A stretch of DNA of 64,000 nucleotides. Source: CATOSD01 sp965226695. GTDB lineage: Bacteria > Chloroflexota > Dehalococcoidia > Lucifugimonadales > CATOSD01. Shown piece after piece: positions 41,040-50,397 of the stretch. The notes under the pieces were generated by a model. That model was not told the DNA's origin and did no database searches. It saw nothing but the letters and a program-made list of their open reading frames with translations. How positions within the stretch are numbered: the stretch's first letter is position 1; each line of letters opens with the position of its first letter. Position numbers and translations under genes: made by a program. The DNA is taken from assembly GCA_965226695.1 (NCBI GenBank), contig OZ245405.1, positions 620,001 to 684,000 on the forward strand. Reading direction: 5' to 3'.

Positions 41040-41808
41040 CGCGGATGCTCTGAGAACCCTGCTCTGCGAGCGGCTCTGCCAAGACATCGGGGTCGACACA
41101 CGCCCCGACGGTAAGGTCGTGTTGCGAACGCACTTCACGTTCCCGGACGGAGACGGCTACCCCTTCCACCTCTCGGAAGCGCCAACCGGCGGCCTTCGGC
41201 TGTCGGACGGCGGCCACACCCTTATGCACATCAGCTACGAGCACGACGTCGACTCGTTCCTTTTAGGGACGCGGGGGATGCTTCTCGAGCGCATCGTCGG
41301 CGAGAGCGGCATCAGCCAGGCTGACGGCGTCTTTTCGTTCGGCACGTCGGCTGAGCAGTTGCCCGAAGCGATCTTCTCATTTGGTCAGGCTCTGACCCGG
41401 ATATACGATCTCACGCTGCTCTCTCGTTCCAACGTCGGGTCTACTTTTTATGATGATCTGGCGGATTGCCTCACAGGCTTCGTCGATGAAGCCAAGATAG
41501 ACCGCGACTATCAACCCGACGTGCCGAATGCCAATGCGTACTCGGTCGACTATCGAATCGAAGGTAAGAGCGGCGTACCCCTCTTCGTATACGGCGTCCC
41601 CAACCGCGATAAGGCCCGGCTGACGACCATCATGCTGGGCCACTTCCACCGCCACCGTCTCGAATTCGAGTCGGTAATCATCTTCCAGGACCAGACCGAC
41701 ATCCCAAGAGTCGACCTCGCAAGGCTCTCCGATGTTGGTGGGGACATGGTCTCGTCGCTCGAATCGACCGAGGACCTTAACCGAAAGATACTTCGACGCG
41801 TAGCCTAA
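41029..41808 (+). CDS. DUF1828-domain protein
   Basis: 259 residues. The N-terminal half matches DUF1828: DGDGYPFHLSEAPTGGLRLS then DGGHTLMHISYEHDVDSFLL. The second half (YDDLADCLTGFVDEAKIDRD and VDYRIEGKSGVPLFVYGVPN) resembles DUF1829. Such proteins occur in phages, plasmids and defence islands. Coupled by an 11-base overlap with the gene before it. Enzymatic activity unknown. Confidence 0.7.
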   Translation: MTLDADALRTLLCERLCQDIGVDTRPDGKVVLRTHFTFPDGDGYPFHLSEAPTGGLRLSDGGHTLMHISYEHDVDSFLLGTRGMLLERIVGESGISQADGVFSFGTSAEQLPEAIFSFGQALTRIYDLTLLSRSNVGSTFYDDLADCLTGFVDEAKIDRDYQPDVPNANAYSVDYRIEGKSGVPLFVYGVPNRDKARLTTIMLGHFHRHRLEFESVIIFQDQTDIPRVDLARLSDVGGDMVSSLESTEDLNRKILRRVA

Positions 41809-41833
41809 AGACGCGAATAGGAGGCTTCTAACC

Positions 41834-42297
41834 ATGCCCCGCCGCGCGCGAACCCGCCGCCAGCCCATACAGGTTGAGTCGCTCTCGCATCCTGACGACT
41901 CACGTACGAACATCCCCTCGGCGGAGATGGAGCAGGTCATAGATGACGCCGACTGGCTGCCCAAACACGTTGCCTATGAGCGGCGCAATCGCGACCTCGA
42001 CCCAAAGCTTGTGTGGAGCGGCAAGGACGAACAGGACGCCAGGGACCTGATAGCGCCCGTGCCACCGCTGTTCATACAGGAAAAGGTGCATCCCAAGGTG
42101 CTTGTCGACGACCTGATGCGCTTCTCCAGTGAGAGCGAGCGGCGCGACGAGTACCAGGTCGACCTGTTCGCCGACTTCAACGAAAAACCCTCTATGGCGA
42201 CACGTCGCGACCCTTTCCTCGCCCGGCGTCGGGCCGCGTCGCCGTAAAGGTAATCAACCACCTGGGAGACGAGGCGATGAAGGTGATAGCCGTCTGA
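41834..42297 (+). pseudogene. Remnant of a large DNA methyltransferase (Mod), ends only
   Basis: The first frame (41834-42247) holds the conserved N-terminus of the Res-linked methyltransferase: AYERRNRDLDPKLVWSGKDE, then QDARDLIAPVPPLFIQEKVH, PKVLVDDLMRF and YQVDLFADFNEKP. Then the sequence jumps: in another frame, FPRPASGRVAVKVINHLGDE AMKVIAV stops at 42295, which is the usual C-terminal tail of the same family. About 800-900 internal residues (including DPPY and SAM motifs) are deleted, and the joint breaks the frame. The Res subunit at 36382 therefore lacks its recognition partner here. Confidence 0.8.
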
Positions 42298-42339
42298 ATC
42301 GCCGGTCGGTAGTGGTTGGAAGAATAAGAGGAACTCACC

Positions 42340-43200
42340 ATGCCCTACGCTGAAGTCAACGGCGTAAACCTGTACTACGAATCGAACGGCGACGGCTTCC
42401 CGCTGGTGTGGAGCCACGAATTCGCGGGCGACTTCCGCTCGTGGGAGCCGCAGGTGCGCTTTTTCTCGCGGCGCTACCGCGTGATCACCTATTGCGCCCG
42501 CGGCTATCCGCCGTCGGACGTGCCCGGCGACCTCGACGCCTACAGCCAGGAGCAGGCGGTGGATGACCTGCGGGGCCTGCTCGCGCACCTCGGCATCGAG
42601 CGCGCCCACGTCGGCGGGCTGTCGATGGGCGGCAACGTCGCCCTCAACTTCGGCTTGGCCCACTCGGCGATGGCGCGGTCGCTCGTCGTCGCGGGCACCG
42701 GCACAGGCTCGGACAGCCCCGAGTCGTTCGCCGGGAACGTGGCCGAGTTCGCCGGGCGCTTGGAGTCCGGCGGCATGGCGGCGATGGAGGACTACACGCG
42801 GGGGCCGGCGCGCGTGCAGTTGTTGCGCAAGGACCCCAAGGGCTGGCGTGAGTTCGCCGACCAGTTCGCCGAGCACTCGGCCACCGGCTCCGCTCTCACG
42901 TTCCGCGGAGTGCAGGGCAGGCGGCCGCCCATCTACGCGCTGGAAGACCGCCTGCGCGCCCTGGACGTGCCCACGCTGATAATGGTTGGCGACGAGGACG
43001 ACCCCTGCATCGAGCCGGCCATCTTCATGAAGCGGTCCATTCCCGGGTCCGGGCTGGCGATGATCCCGCAGTCCGGCCACGCCATCAACCTGGAGGAGCC
43101 GGACCTGTTCAACCGGCTCGTGCTCGACTTCCTGACGGCCGTCGAGTCGGAAAGCTGGGCGCGCCGTGACGCGGGCCTGGCGTCCGGCTCGCTGACGTAG
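42340..43200 (+). CDS. Alpha/beta hydrolase
   Basis: 286 residues, GAGGAA before the ATG. MPYAEVNGVNLYYESNGDGF, LVWSHEFAGDFRSWEPQVRF, RVITYCARGYPPSDVPGD, then the nucleophile Ser in HVGGLSMGGNVALNFGLAHS (GLSMGG). Acid in MVGDEDDPCIEP and His in QSGHAINLEEPDLF complete the triad. Resembles the haloalkane dehalogenase/C-C bond hydrolase group; substrate unknown. Confidence 0.92.
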   Translation: MPYAEVNGVNLYYESNGDGFPLVWSHEFAGDFRSWEPQVRFFSRRYRVITYCARGYPPSDVPGDLDAYSQEQAVDDLRGLLAHLGIERAHVGGLSMGGNVALNFGLAHSAMARSLVVAGTGTGSDSPESFAGNVAEFAGRLESGGMAAMEDYTRGPARVQLLRKDPKGWREFADQFAEHSATGSALTFRGVQGRRPPIYALEDRLRALDVPTLIMVGDEDDPCIEPAIFMKRSIPGSGLAMIPQSGHAINLEEPDLFNRLVLDFLTAVESESWARRDAGLASGSLT

Positions 43201-43206
43201 AGGAGT

Positions 43207-43240
43207 TTTCAGTTGCTAGTGGCCAGTAGTCAGTGGTTGG
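43207..43240. repeat. CAGTNNTCAGT-type simple repeat
   Basis: TTCAGTTGCTAGTGGCCAGT then AGTCAGTGGTTGG; relative of 36301-36340. Confidence 0.55.
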
Positions 43241-43291
43241 CGTGGCTCGGGACCGCCCCTTAGCGCTCTTCGTGCCCTTCGTGGATAATCG

Positions 43292-44461
43292 ATGACCTAT
43301 CAGTATGACTTTGCTGCGCACCTGACGCGATTCTGCCGGGCGCTGCGCGGGCACGGGCTGCTGGTGGGCCCGAGCGAGGCGGCGGACGCGGTGCGCGCGC
43401 TGGGCGCGGTGGACGTGATGGACCCCTCGCGAGTGTACTGGACGCTGCGGGCCGCTCTGCTCTCGCGCCGCGACGACGGGCCGGTCTTCGACGCGCTGTT
43501 CGAGCGTTTCTGGAATTTCGAGCCGTTGCCGGAGCGGCCTGTGCCCCGTGGCGGGTCATCGCCCGCCGGTGGAGCGCGCCGGCTGAGGCCGCGGCCCCGC
43601 TCGCTCGCGATCATGGAGAACGACCTCCGTTCCAAGGACACCCTGATTCAGGTGCTGCGCACCGGGGCCAGCGCCCGCGAGTGGGCGTCCGGCCAGGAAC
43701 TGGCCGCCCTGGGCGAGGGAGAGTCGGCTGAGCTTGCGGCGATCGCCGCGCGCATGGTGCGCGCCCTGGCGTCGAGGCCGGGGCGCAGGCGCAAACGGCA
43801 CAGGCGCAAGGGCACGCCCGACCTGCGGGGGGCGTTCAGGGTTAGCCTCGCGACGGGGGGCGACCTCATCCGGCTGCCGCGTATGCGCCGCGTGCCGCGC
43901 GTCCCCAGGCTGCTCGCGCTGCTGGACGTGAGCGGCTCGATGCAGCGCCACACGTGGCTGCTGCTCCAGTTGCTGTTCGCCGTGTACCAGCAGACCAGGC
44001 GCGTAGAGACGATCGTTTTCAGCACGAGGCCGACGCGCGTGACCCGGCAGATGCGCGCGCCGTCGCTGCGTGAGGCGCTGCGCCGCATGGGCGAGGCGGT
44101 GCCGCACTGGTCGGGCGGCACGCGAATCGGGGAGAGCCTGGCGCGGGTAAACTCCGACTACGAGTGGCTTCTGGACCGCTTCACGACGGTGATGCTGCTG
44201 AGCGACGGCTGGGAGACGGGCGACCCGGAGGGGCTGGCGCGCGAGCTGCGCCGCATGCGACGGCGAGTGCGGCGATTGGTTTGGCTGAATCCGCTGTTGG
44301 GCACACGCGACTACGAGCCGCTGGCCCGCGGGCTGCGCGCCGCGGCGCCGCACGTGGACGACTTCGCGCCGGCCGGGGACATGGCGAGCCTGAAGCGCCT
44401 GCCGGCGCTGCTGCGGGGGCGGCGCGTTAGCGAACGACTGTGCTATAATGGCGTACCATGA
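43292..44461 (+). CDS. VWA domain protein, CoxE-like
   Basis: 389 residues. The N-terminal helical half (FCRALRGHGLLVGPSEAADA, VYWTLRAALLSRRDD) and an Arg-rich middle precede a von Willebrand A domain. Its MIDAS motif is LLDVSGSMQRHTWLL (D212-x-S-x-S), later T in SGGTRIGESL and D in MLLSDGWETGDP. CoxE proteins help mature molybdenum CO-dehydrogenase-type enzymes together with a MoxR-type ATPase, but neither CoxD nor CoxL is in this window. Ends overlapping the next small frame by ATGA. Confidence 0.88.
   Translation: MTYQYDFAAHLTRFCRALRGHGLLVGPSEAADAVRALGAVDVMDPSRVYWTLRAALLSRRDDGPVFDALFERFWNFEPLPERPVPRGGSSPAGGARRLRPRPRSLAIMENDLRSKDTLIQVLRTGASAREWASGQELAALGEGESAELAAIAARMVRALASRPGRRRKRHRRKGTPDLRGAFRVSLATGGDLIRLPRMRRVPRVPRLLALLDVSGSMQRHTWLLLQLLFAVYQQTRRVETIVFSTRPTRVTRQMRAPSLREALRRMGEAVPHWSGGTRIGESLARVNSDYEWLLDRFTTVMLLSDGWETGDPEGLARELRRMRRRVRRLVWLNPLLGTRDYEPLARGLRAAAPHVDDFAPAGDMASLKRLPALLRGRRVSERLCYNGVP
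44441..44449 (+). promoter_or_regulatory. Perfect extended -10 box
   Basis: TG-C-TATAAT, 9 bases before an ATG at 44458, inside the end of the VWA gene. If active it would make a leaderless transcript into the degenerate region. Confidence 0.45.
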
Positions 44462-44673
44462 CCAGTCTAAACAAGAGGGAACAAGTGAAGCCTACGGTTT
44501 CGCCCAACGGAGGAGTGTCCGCGAGCGTCAACTCCTGGAAGAGCGGTTCATGGACCTTCGCGGTCAACCACGACCTGACTCGAAAGGTGGTTTCGGGCAA
44601 GGTAACGGCGGGTCCCCGGCCCTGGATGAAGTACCGAAGGATTCTCCAGAAGCCTGGTTGCGAGCCTGCTTGA
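44458..44673 (+). CDS. Doubtful small reading frame
   Basis: 71 codons from ATG 44458, right behind the extended -10 box and overlapping the VWA stop by ATGA. The protein (MTSLNKREQVKPTVSPNGGV, then SGSWTFAVNHDLTRKVV) has no recognised domain. Frame competes with other open frames, so it may not be a gene. Confidence 0.25.
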   Translation: MTSLNKREQVKPTVSPNGGVSASVNSWKSGSWTFAVNHDLTRKVVSGKVTAGPRPWMKYRRILQKPGCEPA

Positions 44674-46669
44674 TGGTTGCGCAGTCCTCGATCCTTCGCC
44701 GGCCTAGGAACGACTCACTGATTGCCGCAGGTAGAGTCTGCGGAATTGGCATCGTCATGCCTGTTGGATTCTGGTGGGCAGAGCTATTGCGCAGATTTCC
44801 AACGGTCTTTCCACTGCCTCGAGGAATCCGGGAATGTTCTGATGGATGCACCGGTGGCGTTGACTTCCAACCAAGCCATTCATTTCCCCAGTGAGAAGTC
44901 ACAGAGGCGGCCTTCCAGATGAGACTGAGGTGGCCATACGCGTGCGCGTGCGTGCATTGAATAGACGGTCCAATCAAGAACTGCTGAACGTTGCCTGTAT
45001 GACGGTTTGGAGGACTCGCGCTCACCCGCAAGGACGGACAGTACCTGCGTTGGGACTTTCGGGCCGAGCGTCTCTTAAGTCCAAGGTCGACAAGGGCAGG
45101 ATACAGTCGTCGAGCATGCTCTAGGAACGCGTCTGCTCGAGATCGTTCAGGGCTGACATGTTGGCAGGAGTACGGCCGCTTCGCCCGAGCTTCTCGTACC
45201 GGTTCGAGCTGGAGATGCTGCAACATCTCCAGACCCTCGGACATGGTGATAACTTCCGCCATCGCGACAGGTACGACTACACGCGGACATATGCCCTAGA
45301 GTTGGCGTGGCTAGGGTACGATCAGGAGAGCTTTCGACGCCAGCTTGTTGTCGGCGACCGTGGAGAACAACTCGGTTGAGCTGGTCTTGACTCGTACCAC
45401 GCCAATCCTGACCTGCCGAAAGACGCCCCGAATGTACGAGAGCCAAGGCGCAGTTCATGAGGCGTTGAACATTCTGCACGAGCACACGTCCGAACTGGGC
45501 AATCGACACGTGATCCGATTGATAGCAGGGCTACTTTCTCGAGATGGCGGTAATCGTTGCGGAATGGGACGCATAGTCCGCCCTGGTGGTGCAGTCGTCA
45601 TGGTGAATGACAACGCAGTTTCACGGAGAGGAACTGCCCGTCGACTTATACTCTCGGATTTCGCCGAGCAGTCGGCTTCGCCTGTGAGAGCATCTGGAAT
45701 TGCCCCGGGGCAAGGGAAATTCGAGCCAGCAAATGCGCCGATTCGGAAGGCGCGATGCGGAAGGCGTCTACCGTGGGTGCGCGCATGACTAGTCTCGAGG
45801 ACGCACGGTGGTCTACGCTGATATCAGAAGGATAAGCCAGCGGACTGATCGGCATTGCCGACTTGGTGGGCGGCTACGATTAAGCCTCGTCTATCAGCCC
45901 GTCGAGGACCATGATCAGCGAGGCGTGGCGCTATATTCAAGATTCTGCAGTCGACCCCAAACTGGTGTTCGCCCACCCCGTTCTGTTGCGAGAACACCCA
46001 AGCGCCTCGCTGTACTACAGGGGCATCGCGCTTCTACCTCTCAAGCGTGTCTGACATCGCCGTCCTGTGGCCACATGGGAGGACGGTACACGCAAGAGGC
46101 CTGCAGGGCCGCCAAGGCAAGGTGGTAGCACTTGTACAACGCGGTATCGTCAATAATCGGCACAACCAACTGGACGCTTGACAACGGGTCAGAAACATCG
46201 CGGCAACATGTGCTCGGATTGGCCGAACGTTTTGAACATAATCGGCAGGGACCCGAGGTGCTGGTCAAGAACCGGATTGCCAACTGGTTGGAGAGTCGAC
46301 ACCTGATCGTTCAGGCCATGCAGAACTGAGTAAACTGCCAGGAGCCAACTTGATGGCTACGGCTCGAGCCTGACACCTTCCGCCAGGCGTGGCGTCGCTT
46401 CCAAGTCGTGGCGACTGAAATCAAGGGTGGAAAGGACCCTACGGCACTTGAACGGCTCGGCGCGATGCAAAAGAGTTTCGAGGCGACGCCGCCTGGTTGC
46501 GTGAATATGCTCGTCGCAGGCGTTGTCACGCGGGAAATGCGCACTCGTCTGGAGCAAATGGGCGTCGTGAAAGTGTTTCTGCTAGACGACCTTTCGCACG
46601 ATGGTCAGCAGTGGCTTGACTTCGTAAACGAAGTCTTCCACTACACCGTTCGGATAACGGATACCAAGT
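44462..46669. other. Degenerate 2.2-kb region
   Basis: Only short open pieces in shifting frames. Coding-like bits include YRFELEMLQHLQTLGHGD and RTYALELAWLGYDQESFRRQ (about 45185-45380), MYESQGAVHEALNILHEHTS (about 45430) and LVKNRIANWLESRHLIVQAM (46260-46325). They read like pieces of one or more decayed genes, but none could be identified. Base composition is less GC-rich than the flanks. Confidence 0.5.
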
Positions 46670-46677
46670 TCACTTAG
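46408..46677 (+). CDS. Possible C-terminal gene fragment
   Basis: 89 codons from GTG 46408, but protein-like sequence (EPDTFRQAWRRFQVVATEIK) begins upstream at 46366 without a start. ALERLGAMQKSFEATPPGCV, NMLVAGVVTREMRTRLEQMG and VVKVFLLDDLSHDGQQW look like a real folded domain ending at 46677, 10 bases inside the meaB 3' end on the other strand. Probably the tail of a decayed gene; unidentified. Confidence 0.35.
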   Translation: MATEIKGGKDPTALERLGAMQKSFEATPPGCVNMLVAGVVTREMRTRLEQMGVVKVFLLDDLSHDGQQWLDFVNEVFHYTVRITDTKFT

Positions 46678-47701
46678 CGACCAGCTCAAAGTGAGATGTT
46701 CTTATCCCCTCACCTATTGAGGCCGTATGGCTGACCGCCGCTAGGAGGTCGTTGCTGAGGGTGATGCCGTTGGCGAGGGCCTGGGCCGCGGCCGTGTATG
46801 GGTCGACTTCGCCGCTCTCGACGCGCGCCGCGAGGCCGCTGAGCGTGCCGCCAGGGGACACGGCATCGGCCAGCCGCGCCTGGATGCGCTCTGCGAGCGT
46901 GCGGGTGAACTCCTCGCGCAGCCGTTCGCCTCGGCGCCTGCGCAGCCCGCAGCCCGTTCGAAGGCTCTCGCGGTGGCGAGCGATGGCGTCGTTCAACTCC
47001 TCGATGCCCAGCCGCCTGTGGGCCTGGGACGCTATCACCGGGGGCGTCCAGTCCGGGCGGCGCTCGCCGATTTCCAGCATCGATCTGAGCGTGGATACCA
47101 TCCGGTCCGCGCCGGAGCGGTCGGCCTTGTTTACGACGAACACGTCGGCTATCTCCATGAGGCCGGCCTTCATCGCCTGCACCGCGTCGCCGGCCTCCGG
47201 CACCAGCGTCACGACCACCGTGTCCGCGACCCGCATCACCTCCAGCTCGGTCTGGCCCACGCCGACCGTTTCCACGTACACTACGTCCCGGCCGCAGGCG
47301 TCCAGCAGTCTCTGGGCGGCCCAGGCCACTCGCGACAGGCCGCCGTGCGCGCCCTTGGTGGCAAGGCTGCGGATGAACACGCCGCGGTCGAGGAAGTGTT
47401 GCTGCATCCGGATGCGGTCGCCGAGCACCGCGCCGCCGCTGAACGGGCTCGTGGGATCGACCGCCAGCACGCCCACGCTCAGCCCCTCGTCGCGGGAGGC
47501 GCGCACCAAGCCGTCGACGAGGGTGCTCTTGCCCGCTCCGGGAGGACCGGTGATGCCGACGGTGTACGCCCGCCCGGCGTGGGCGTGGGTCGCCCGCACT
47601 ATGGCGGCAAGGGTGTCGTTGTCCCGCTCCAGCAGGGTGAACAGCCGCGCGAGCGCTCGCCGGTTGCCGCCGGTGGCCTCTTCTACGAGCTGCGAAACCA
47701 C
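46670..47701 (-). CDS. meaB: MeaB-type GTPase (methylmalonyl-CoA mutase chaperone)
   Basis: 343 residues from GTG 47701. VGITGPPGAGKSTLVDGLVR is the G1 loop, VDPTSPFSGGAVLGDRIRM the switch region typical of MeaB/ArgK, YVETVGVGQTELEV the G3 and VVNKADRSGADR the G4 (NKAD). The C-terminal dimerisation arm follows. MeaB protects and reloads adenosylcobalamin mutases. No mutase gene is in the window. Downstream end overlaps the decayed region. Confidence 0.95.
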   Translation of the reverse strand: MVSQLVEEATGGNRRALARLFTLLERDNDTLAAIVRATHAHAGRAYTVGITGPPGAGKSTLVDGLVRASRDEGLSVGVLAVDPTSPFSGGAVLGDRIRMQQHFLDRGVFIRSLATKGAHGGLSRVAWAAQRLLDACGRDVVYVETVGVGQTELEVMRVADTVVVTLVPEAGDAVQAMKAGLMEIADVFVVNKADRSGADRMVSTLRSMLEIGERRPDWTPPVIASQAHRRLGIEELNDAIARHRESLRTGCGLRRRRGERLREEFTRTLAERIQARLADAVSPGGTLSGLAARVESGEVDPYTAAAQALANGITLSNDLLAAVSHTASIGEGIRTSHFELVAK

Positions 47702-47776
47702 GTTGGGCAGGTCTCCTCGGAAGTCGGATGGGTTACGACAGGGGAGGGTTTCTGCCCTGCCCCTGCAAAGGCGACG

Positions 47777-48265
47777 TTAACCGCCCTCGCAGTGCCCGGC
47801 GTCCATGGCGGCCATCAGGTTCGCCATTTCGATGGCGGCCAGGCCGGCGGCGTAGCCGTTGTTGCCCTGTTTGCCGCCCGCGCGGTTGATGGCCTGCTCC
47901 AGCGTGTCGGTGGTGAGCACGCCGAATATGACGGGTATGCCGGAGGCCAGCGACGCGGCGGCTATGCCCTTTGCCGCTTCGCCCGCGACGTGCTCGTAGT
48001 GGTCTGTCTCGCCGCGTATGACCGCGCCGAGACAGATGACGGCGTGGTTGTCGCCGGACTCCGCCATCTTCTTAGCCGCGAGCGATATCTCGAACGACCC
48101 CGGTACGCTCACCACGGTGACGTCTTCGTCCGCCACGCCGTGGCGCTCCAGGGCCGCGCGAGCGCCGTCCAGCAGCTTGGAGGTTATGAAGTCGTTGAAG
48201 CGAGCGACCACGATGGCGATGCGCAGTCCCTCGCCGCGCAGGCCGCCCTGCAGCTCGCGGCTCAC
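47777..48265 (-). CDS. ribH: Lumazine synthase
   Basis: 162 residues. IVVARFNDFITSKLLDGARA, VVSVPGSFEISLAAKKMAES and AVICLGAVIRGETDHYEHVA are diagnostic; FGVLTTDTLEQAINRAGGKQ and GNNGYAAG complete the active site (His of DHYEHV). Condenses a pyrimidinedione with dihydroxybutanone phosphate to lumazine. Starts with ATG overlapping the ribBA stop by 4 bases. Confidence 0.97.
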   Translation of the reverse strand: MSRELQGGLRGEGLRIAIVVARFNDFITSKLLDGARAALERHGVADEDVTVVSVPGSFEISLAAKKMAESGDNHAVICLGAVIRGETDHYEHVAGEAAKGIAAASLASGIPVIFGVLTTDTLEQAINRAGGKQGNNGYAAGLAAIEMANLMAAMDAGHCEGG

Positions 48266-49494
48266 TCCTGGTCACCCGCGACGGCGCCGGCCCCGTCGAT
48301 GTCGAGCATGTGGCCCAGCCTGGCCTGCTTCGTCGCGAGGTAGCGGCGGTTGTGTTCGGTCGAGCGGGTGATGATGGGAACGCGCTCGACAAGGTCCAGG
48401 CCGAAGCTGTCCAGGCCCACCACCTTCTTGGGGTTGTTGGTGAGAAGCCGCATCTTTCTGACGCCGAGGTCGACCAGGATCTGCGCGCCGACGCCGTAGT
48501 GGCGCAGGTCCGGCGCGAATCCAAGCTGAAGGTTGGCCTCCACGGTGTCCAGGCCGGTGTCCTGTAGCGCGTAGGCCTTGAGCTTGTTGTGGATGCCGAT
48601 GCCTCGTCCCTCCTGGCGCATGTACAGGAAGACGCCCCTGCCCTCGGCCTCGATGTCTTGGAGGGCCTGCGCCATCTGGTCGCCGCAGTCGCAGCGCACG
48701 CTGTCGAACACGTCGCCGGTCAGGCACTCGCTGTGGACGCGCACCAGCGTTGGCTCGTTCGGGTTGAGGTCCCCCTTCACCAGCGCCACGTGCTCGTCCT
48801 TGTCCACTATGCTGCGGTAGGATATGGCGGTGAACTCGCCATACATGGTGGGCAGCCGCGCTTCGGCCACGCGCTCTATGAGCTTCTCGTGCTCGCGCCG
48901 GTAGGCGATAATGTCGGCCACCGACACTATCTTTACGCCGTAAGTATCGGCCACACGCTCCAGTTGCGGCATACGCGCCATTTCGCCGTCGTCGGCCATC
49001 ACCTCGCAGATCACGGCGGCGGGGTGCATGCCGGCCAGCCGTGCGAGATCCACGGACGCCTCCGTCTGGCCCGCGCGCACGAGCACGCCGCCTTCCATGT
49101 AGCGCAGCGGGAATATGTGCCCGGGGCGGCCCAGGTCTTCGGGCTGCGTGTCTTGGGAGATGAGCGCCTTGATGGTGGCCGAGCGGTCGTACGCCGATAT
49201 GCCGGTGGTGGCGCCCTTCAGCACGTCCACCGACACCGTGAACGCGGTGCCAAGCCGGGCGGTGTTTTCCTGCACCATCATGGGCAGCCTCAGGTCTTCG
49301 AGGCGCCGGCCCATCATCGGCACGCAGATGAGTCCCTTGCCGTGCGTCGCCATGAAGTTGACGGCTTCCGGAGACACCATCTCCGCCGCCATGGCGAAGT
49401 CGCCCTCGTTCTCCCGGTCCTCGTCGTCCACGATTATGACGATGCGGCCCGCCTTGAAATCTTGGATCGCTTCCAGCACGGACGAAAGAGTCAT
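48262..49494 (-). CDS. ribBA: Bifunctional DHBP synthase / GTP cyclohydrolase II
   Basis: 410 residues. The N-terminal RibB domain (about 1-200) has DDEDRENEGDFAMAAEMVSP and GHIFPLRYMEGGVLVRAGQT EASVD. The C-terminal RibA domain has VRVHSECLTGDVFDSVRCDC GDQM (zinc Cys residues) and YMRQEGRGIGIHNKLKAYAL. Full-length fusion supplying both riboflavin precursors. Between ribE (15 bases upstream) and ribH (overlapping). Confidence 0.97.
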   Translation of the reverse strand: MTLSSVLEAIQDFKAGRIVIIVDDEDRENEGDFAMAAEMVSPEAVNFMATHGKGLICVPMMGRRLEDLRLPMMVQENTARLGTAFTVSVDVLKGATTGISAYDRSATIKALISQDTQPEDLGRPGHIFPLRYMEGGVLVRAGQTEASVDLARLAGMHPAAVICEVMADDGEMARMPQLERVADTYGVKIVSVADIIAYRREHEKLIERVAEARLPTMYGEFTAISYRSIVDKDEHVALVKGDLNPNEPTLVRVHSECLTGDVFDSVRCDCGDQMAQALQDIEAEGRGVFLYMRQEGRGIGIHNKLKAYALQDTGLDTVEANLQLGFAPDLRHYGVGAQILVDLGVRKMRLLTNNPKKVVGLDSFGLDLVERVPIITRSTEHNRRYLATKQARLGHMLDIDGAGAVAGDQE

Positions 49495-49509
49495 CGTTGC
49501 TGTTTCCCC

Positions 49510-50118
49510 CTATAGCTCGTCCAGAATATCCGCCGGCGCTCGCGGCCCTGAGGCGAGGCGTTCGACGTATTTTGCCAGGACGTCAGTCTCGACGTTGACG
49601 GTATCCCCCACCCTGCGGCTGTGGAAAACCGTGTTGTCTCGCGTGTAGGGGATGATTGTTACCGAGAACCTATCGAGAGCACAGTTTACAACTGTGAGGC
49701 TTGTTCCGTCCACTGTAACGAAGCCTTTTTCCACTATGTAGCGCATGATGGAGGCCGGAGCACGGAAGCTGATGAGGAGTGCTTCGCGGTCGTCGGCGAT
49801 CGTGTCGATGGCGGCTAAGCCGTCGACGTGGCCCTGCACGACGTGGCCGCCGAGCCGGTCGCCAAGGGCGAGGGGCCGCTCCAGGTTCACCGCATCGCCT
49901 TCCTTCAGCTCGCCGAGGTTGGTGCGCCGCAGGGTCTCCGGCACCACGTCCACCCGAAAGCTGTCGCCGTCGAGGGCGGTGACCGTGAGGCACGCTCCGT
50001 TGACGCAGATGCTGTCGCTCACCTTGAGGTCGGAGGTAACCTTCGGCCCGGCGACGGTGAGGCCCGTCGGTTCGACGCGGGCCACACTGCCGACCTCTTC
50101 CACGATACCGGTGAACAT
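49510..50118 (-). CDS. ribE: Riboflavin synthase alpha subunit
   Basis: 202 residues from ATG 50118 (GGGAG 7 bases before; the GTG at 50124 is a weaker choice). MFTGIVEEVG starts the first of two lumazine-binding beta barrels; the second begins GHVVQGHVDGLAAIDTIADD. VNGACLTVTALDGDSFRVDV and FVTVDGTSLTVVNCALDRFS are the two conserved motifs. Makes riboflavin from two lumazines. First of ribE-BA-H on this strand. Confidence 0.96.
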   Translation of the reverse strand: MFTGIVEEVGSVARVEPTGLTVAGPKVTSDLKVSDSICVNGACLTVTALDGDSFRVDVVPETLRRTNLGELKEGDAVNLERPLALGDRLGGHVVQGHVDGLAAIDTIADDREALLISFRAPASIMRYIVEKGFVTVDGTSLTVVNCALDRFSVTIIPYTRDNTVFHSRRVGDTVNVETDVLAKYVERLASGPRAPADILDEL

Positions 50119-50208
50119 ATGCACGCTCCCTGGTTGCCGGTGTGCGGCCTATTCTACCAGAGTGGCGAACGCGGACGCAGGCGCGGGGTGGGAGCTCGAG
50201 TCTATGAG

Positions 50209-50397
50209 TTACAGCGTTACCGCCACGCTTGGCTCTCGGGTTGTCGTCGACACGGCGAACCTGCCTGCGGTACTGCCGCCTCCGATCGCGTGCGACACTG
50301 TGTCGTCCTGGTCGGGGTCGTTCGCCGTAGCGGTGCCCACCAAGATGCCCGTCGCGGCGTTCTCCGCCATTGTTAACGAGTAGGTGGATGTGGCGAA
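50209..50397 (-). pseudogene. Cadherin-like domain behind an in-frame TAG
   Basis: The minus-strand frame of the lipoprotein at 50398 continues beyond its TAG as FATSTYSLTMAENAATGILV then GTATANDPDQDDTVSHAIGG and GSTAGRFAVSTTTREPSVAV, stopping at 50209. The pattern E-N-x3-G-x2-VGT-x-A-x-DPD is a cadherin repeat. So the gene once encoded an extra adhesion-type domain, cut off by one nonsense codon, and the 3' end may have been longer. Confidence 0.7.

Noticed and set aside
50162..50383. Plus-strand frame of 73 codons after ribE
   Set aside because: The minus strand here encodes a recognisable cadherin repeat in the frame of the neighbouring lipoprotein, so the plus frame is a shadow.
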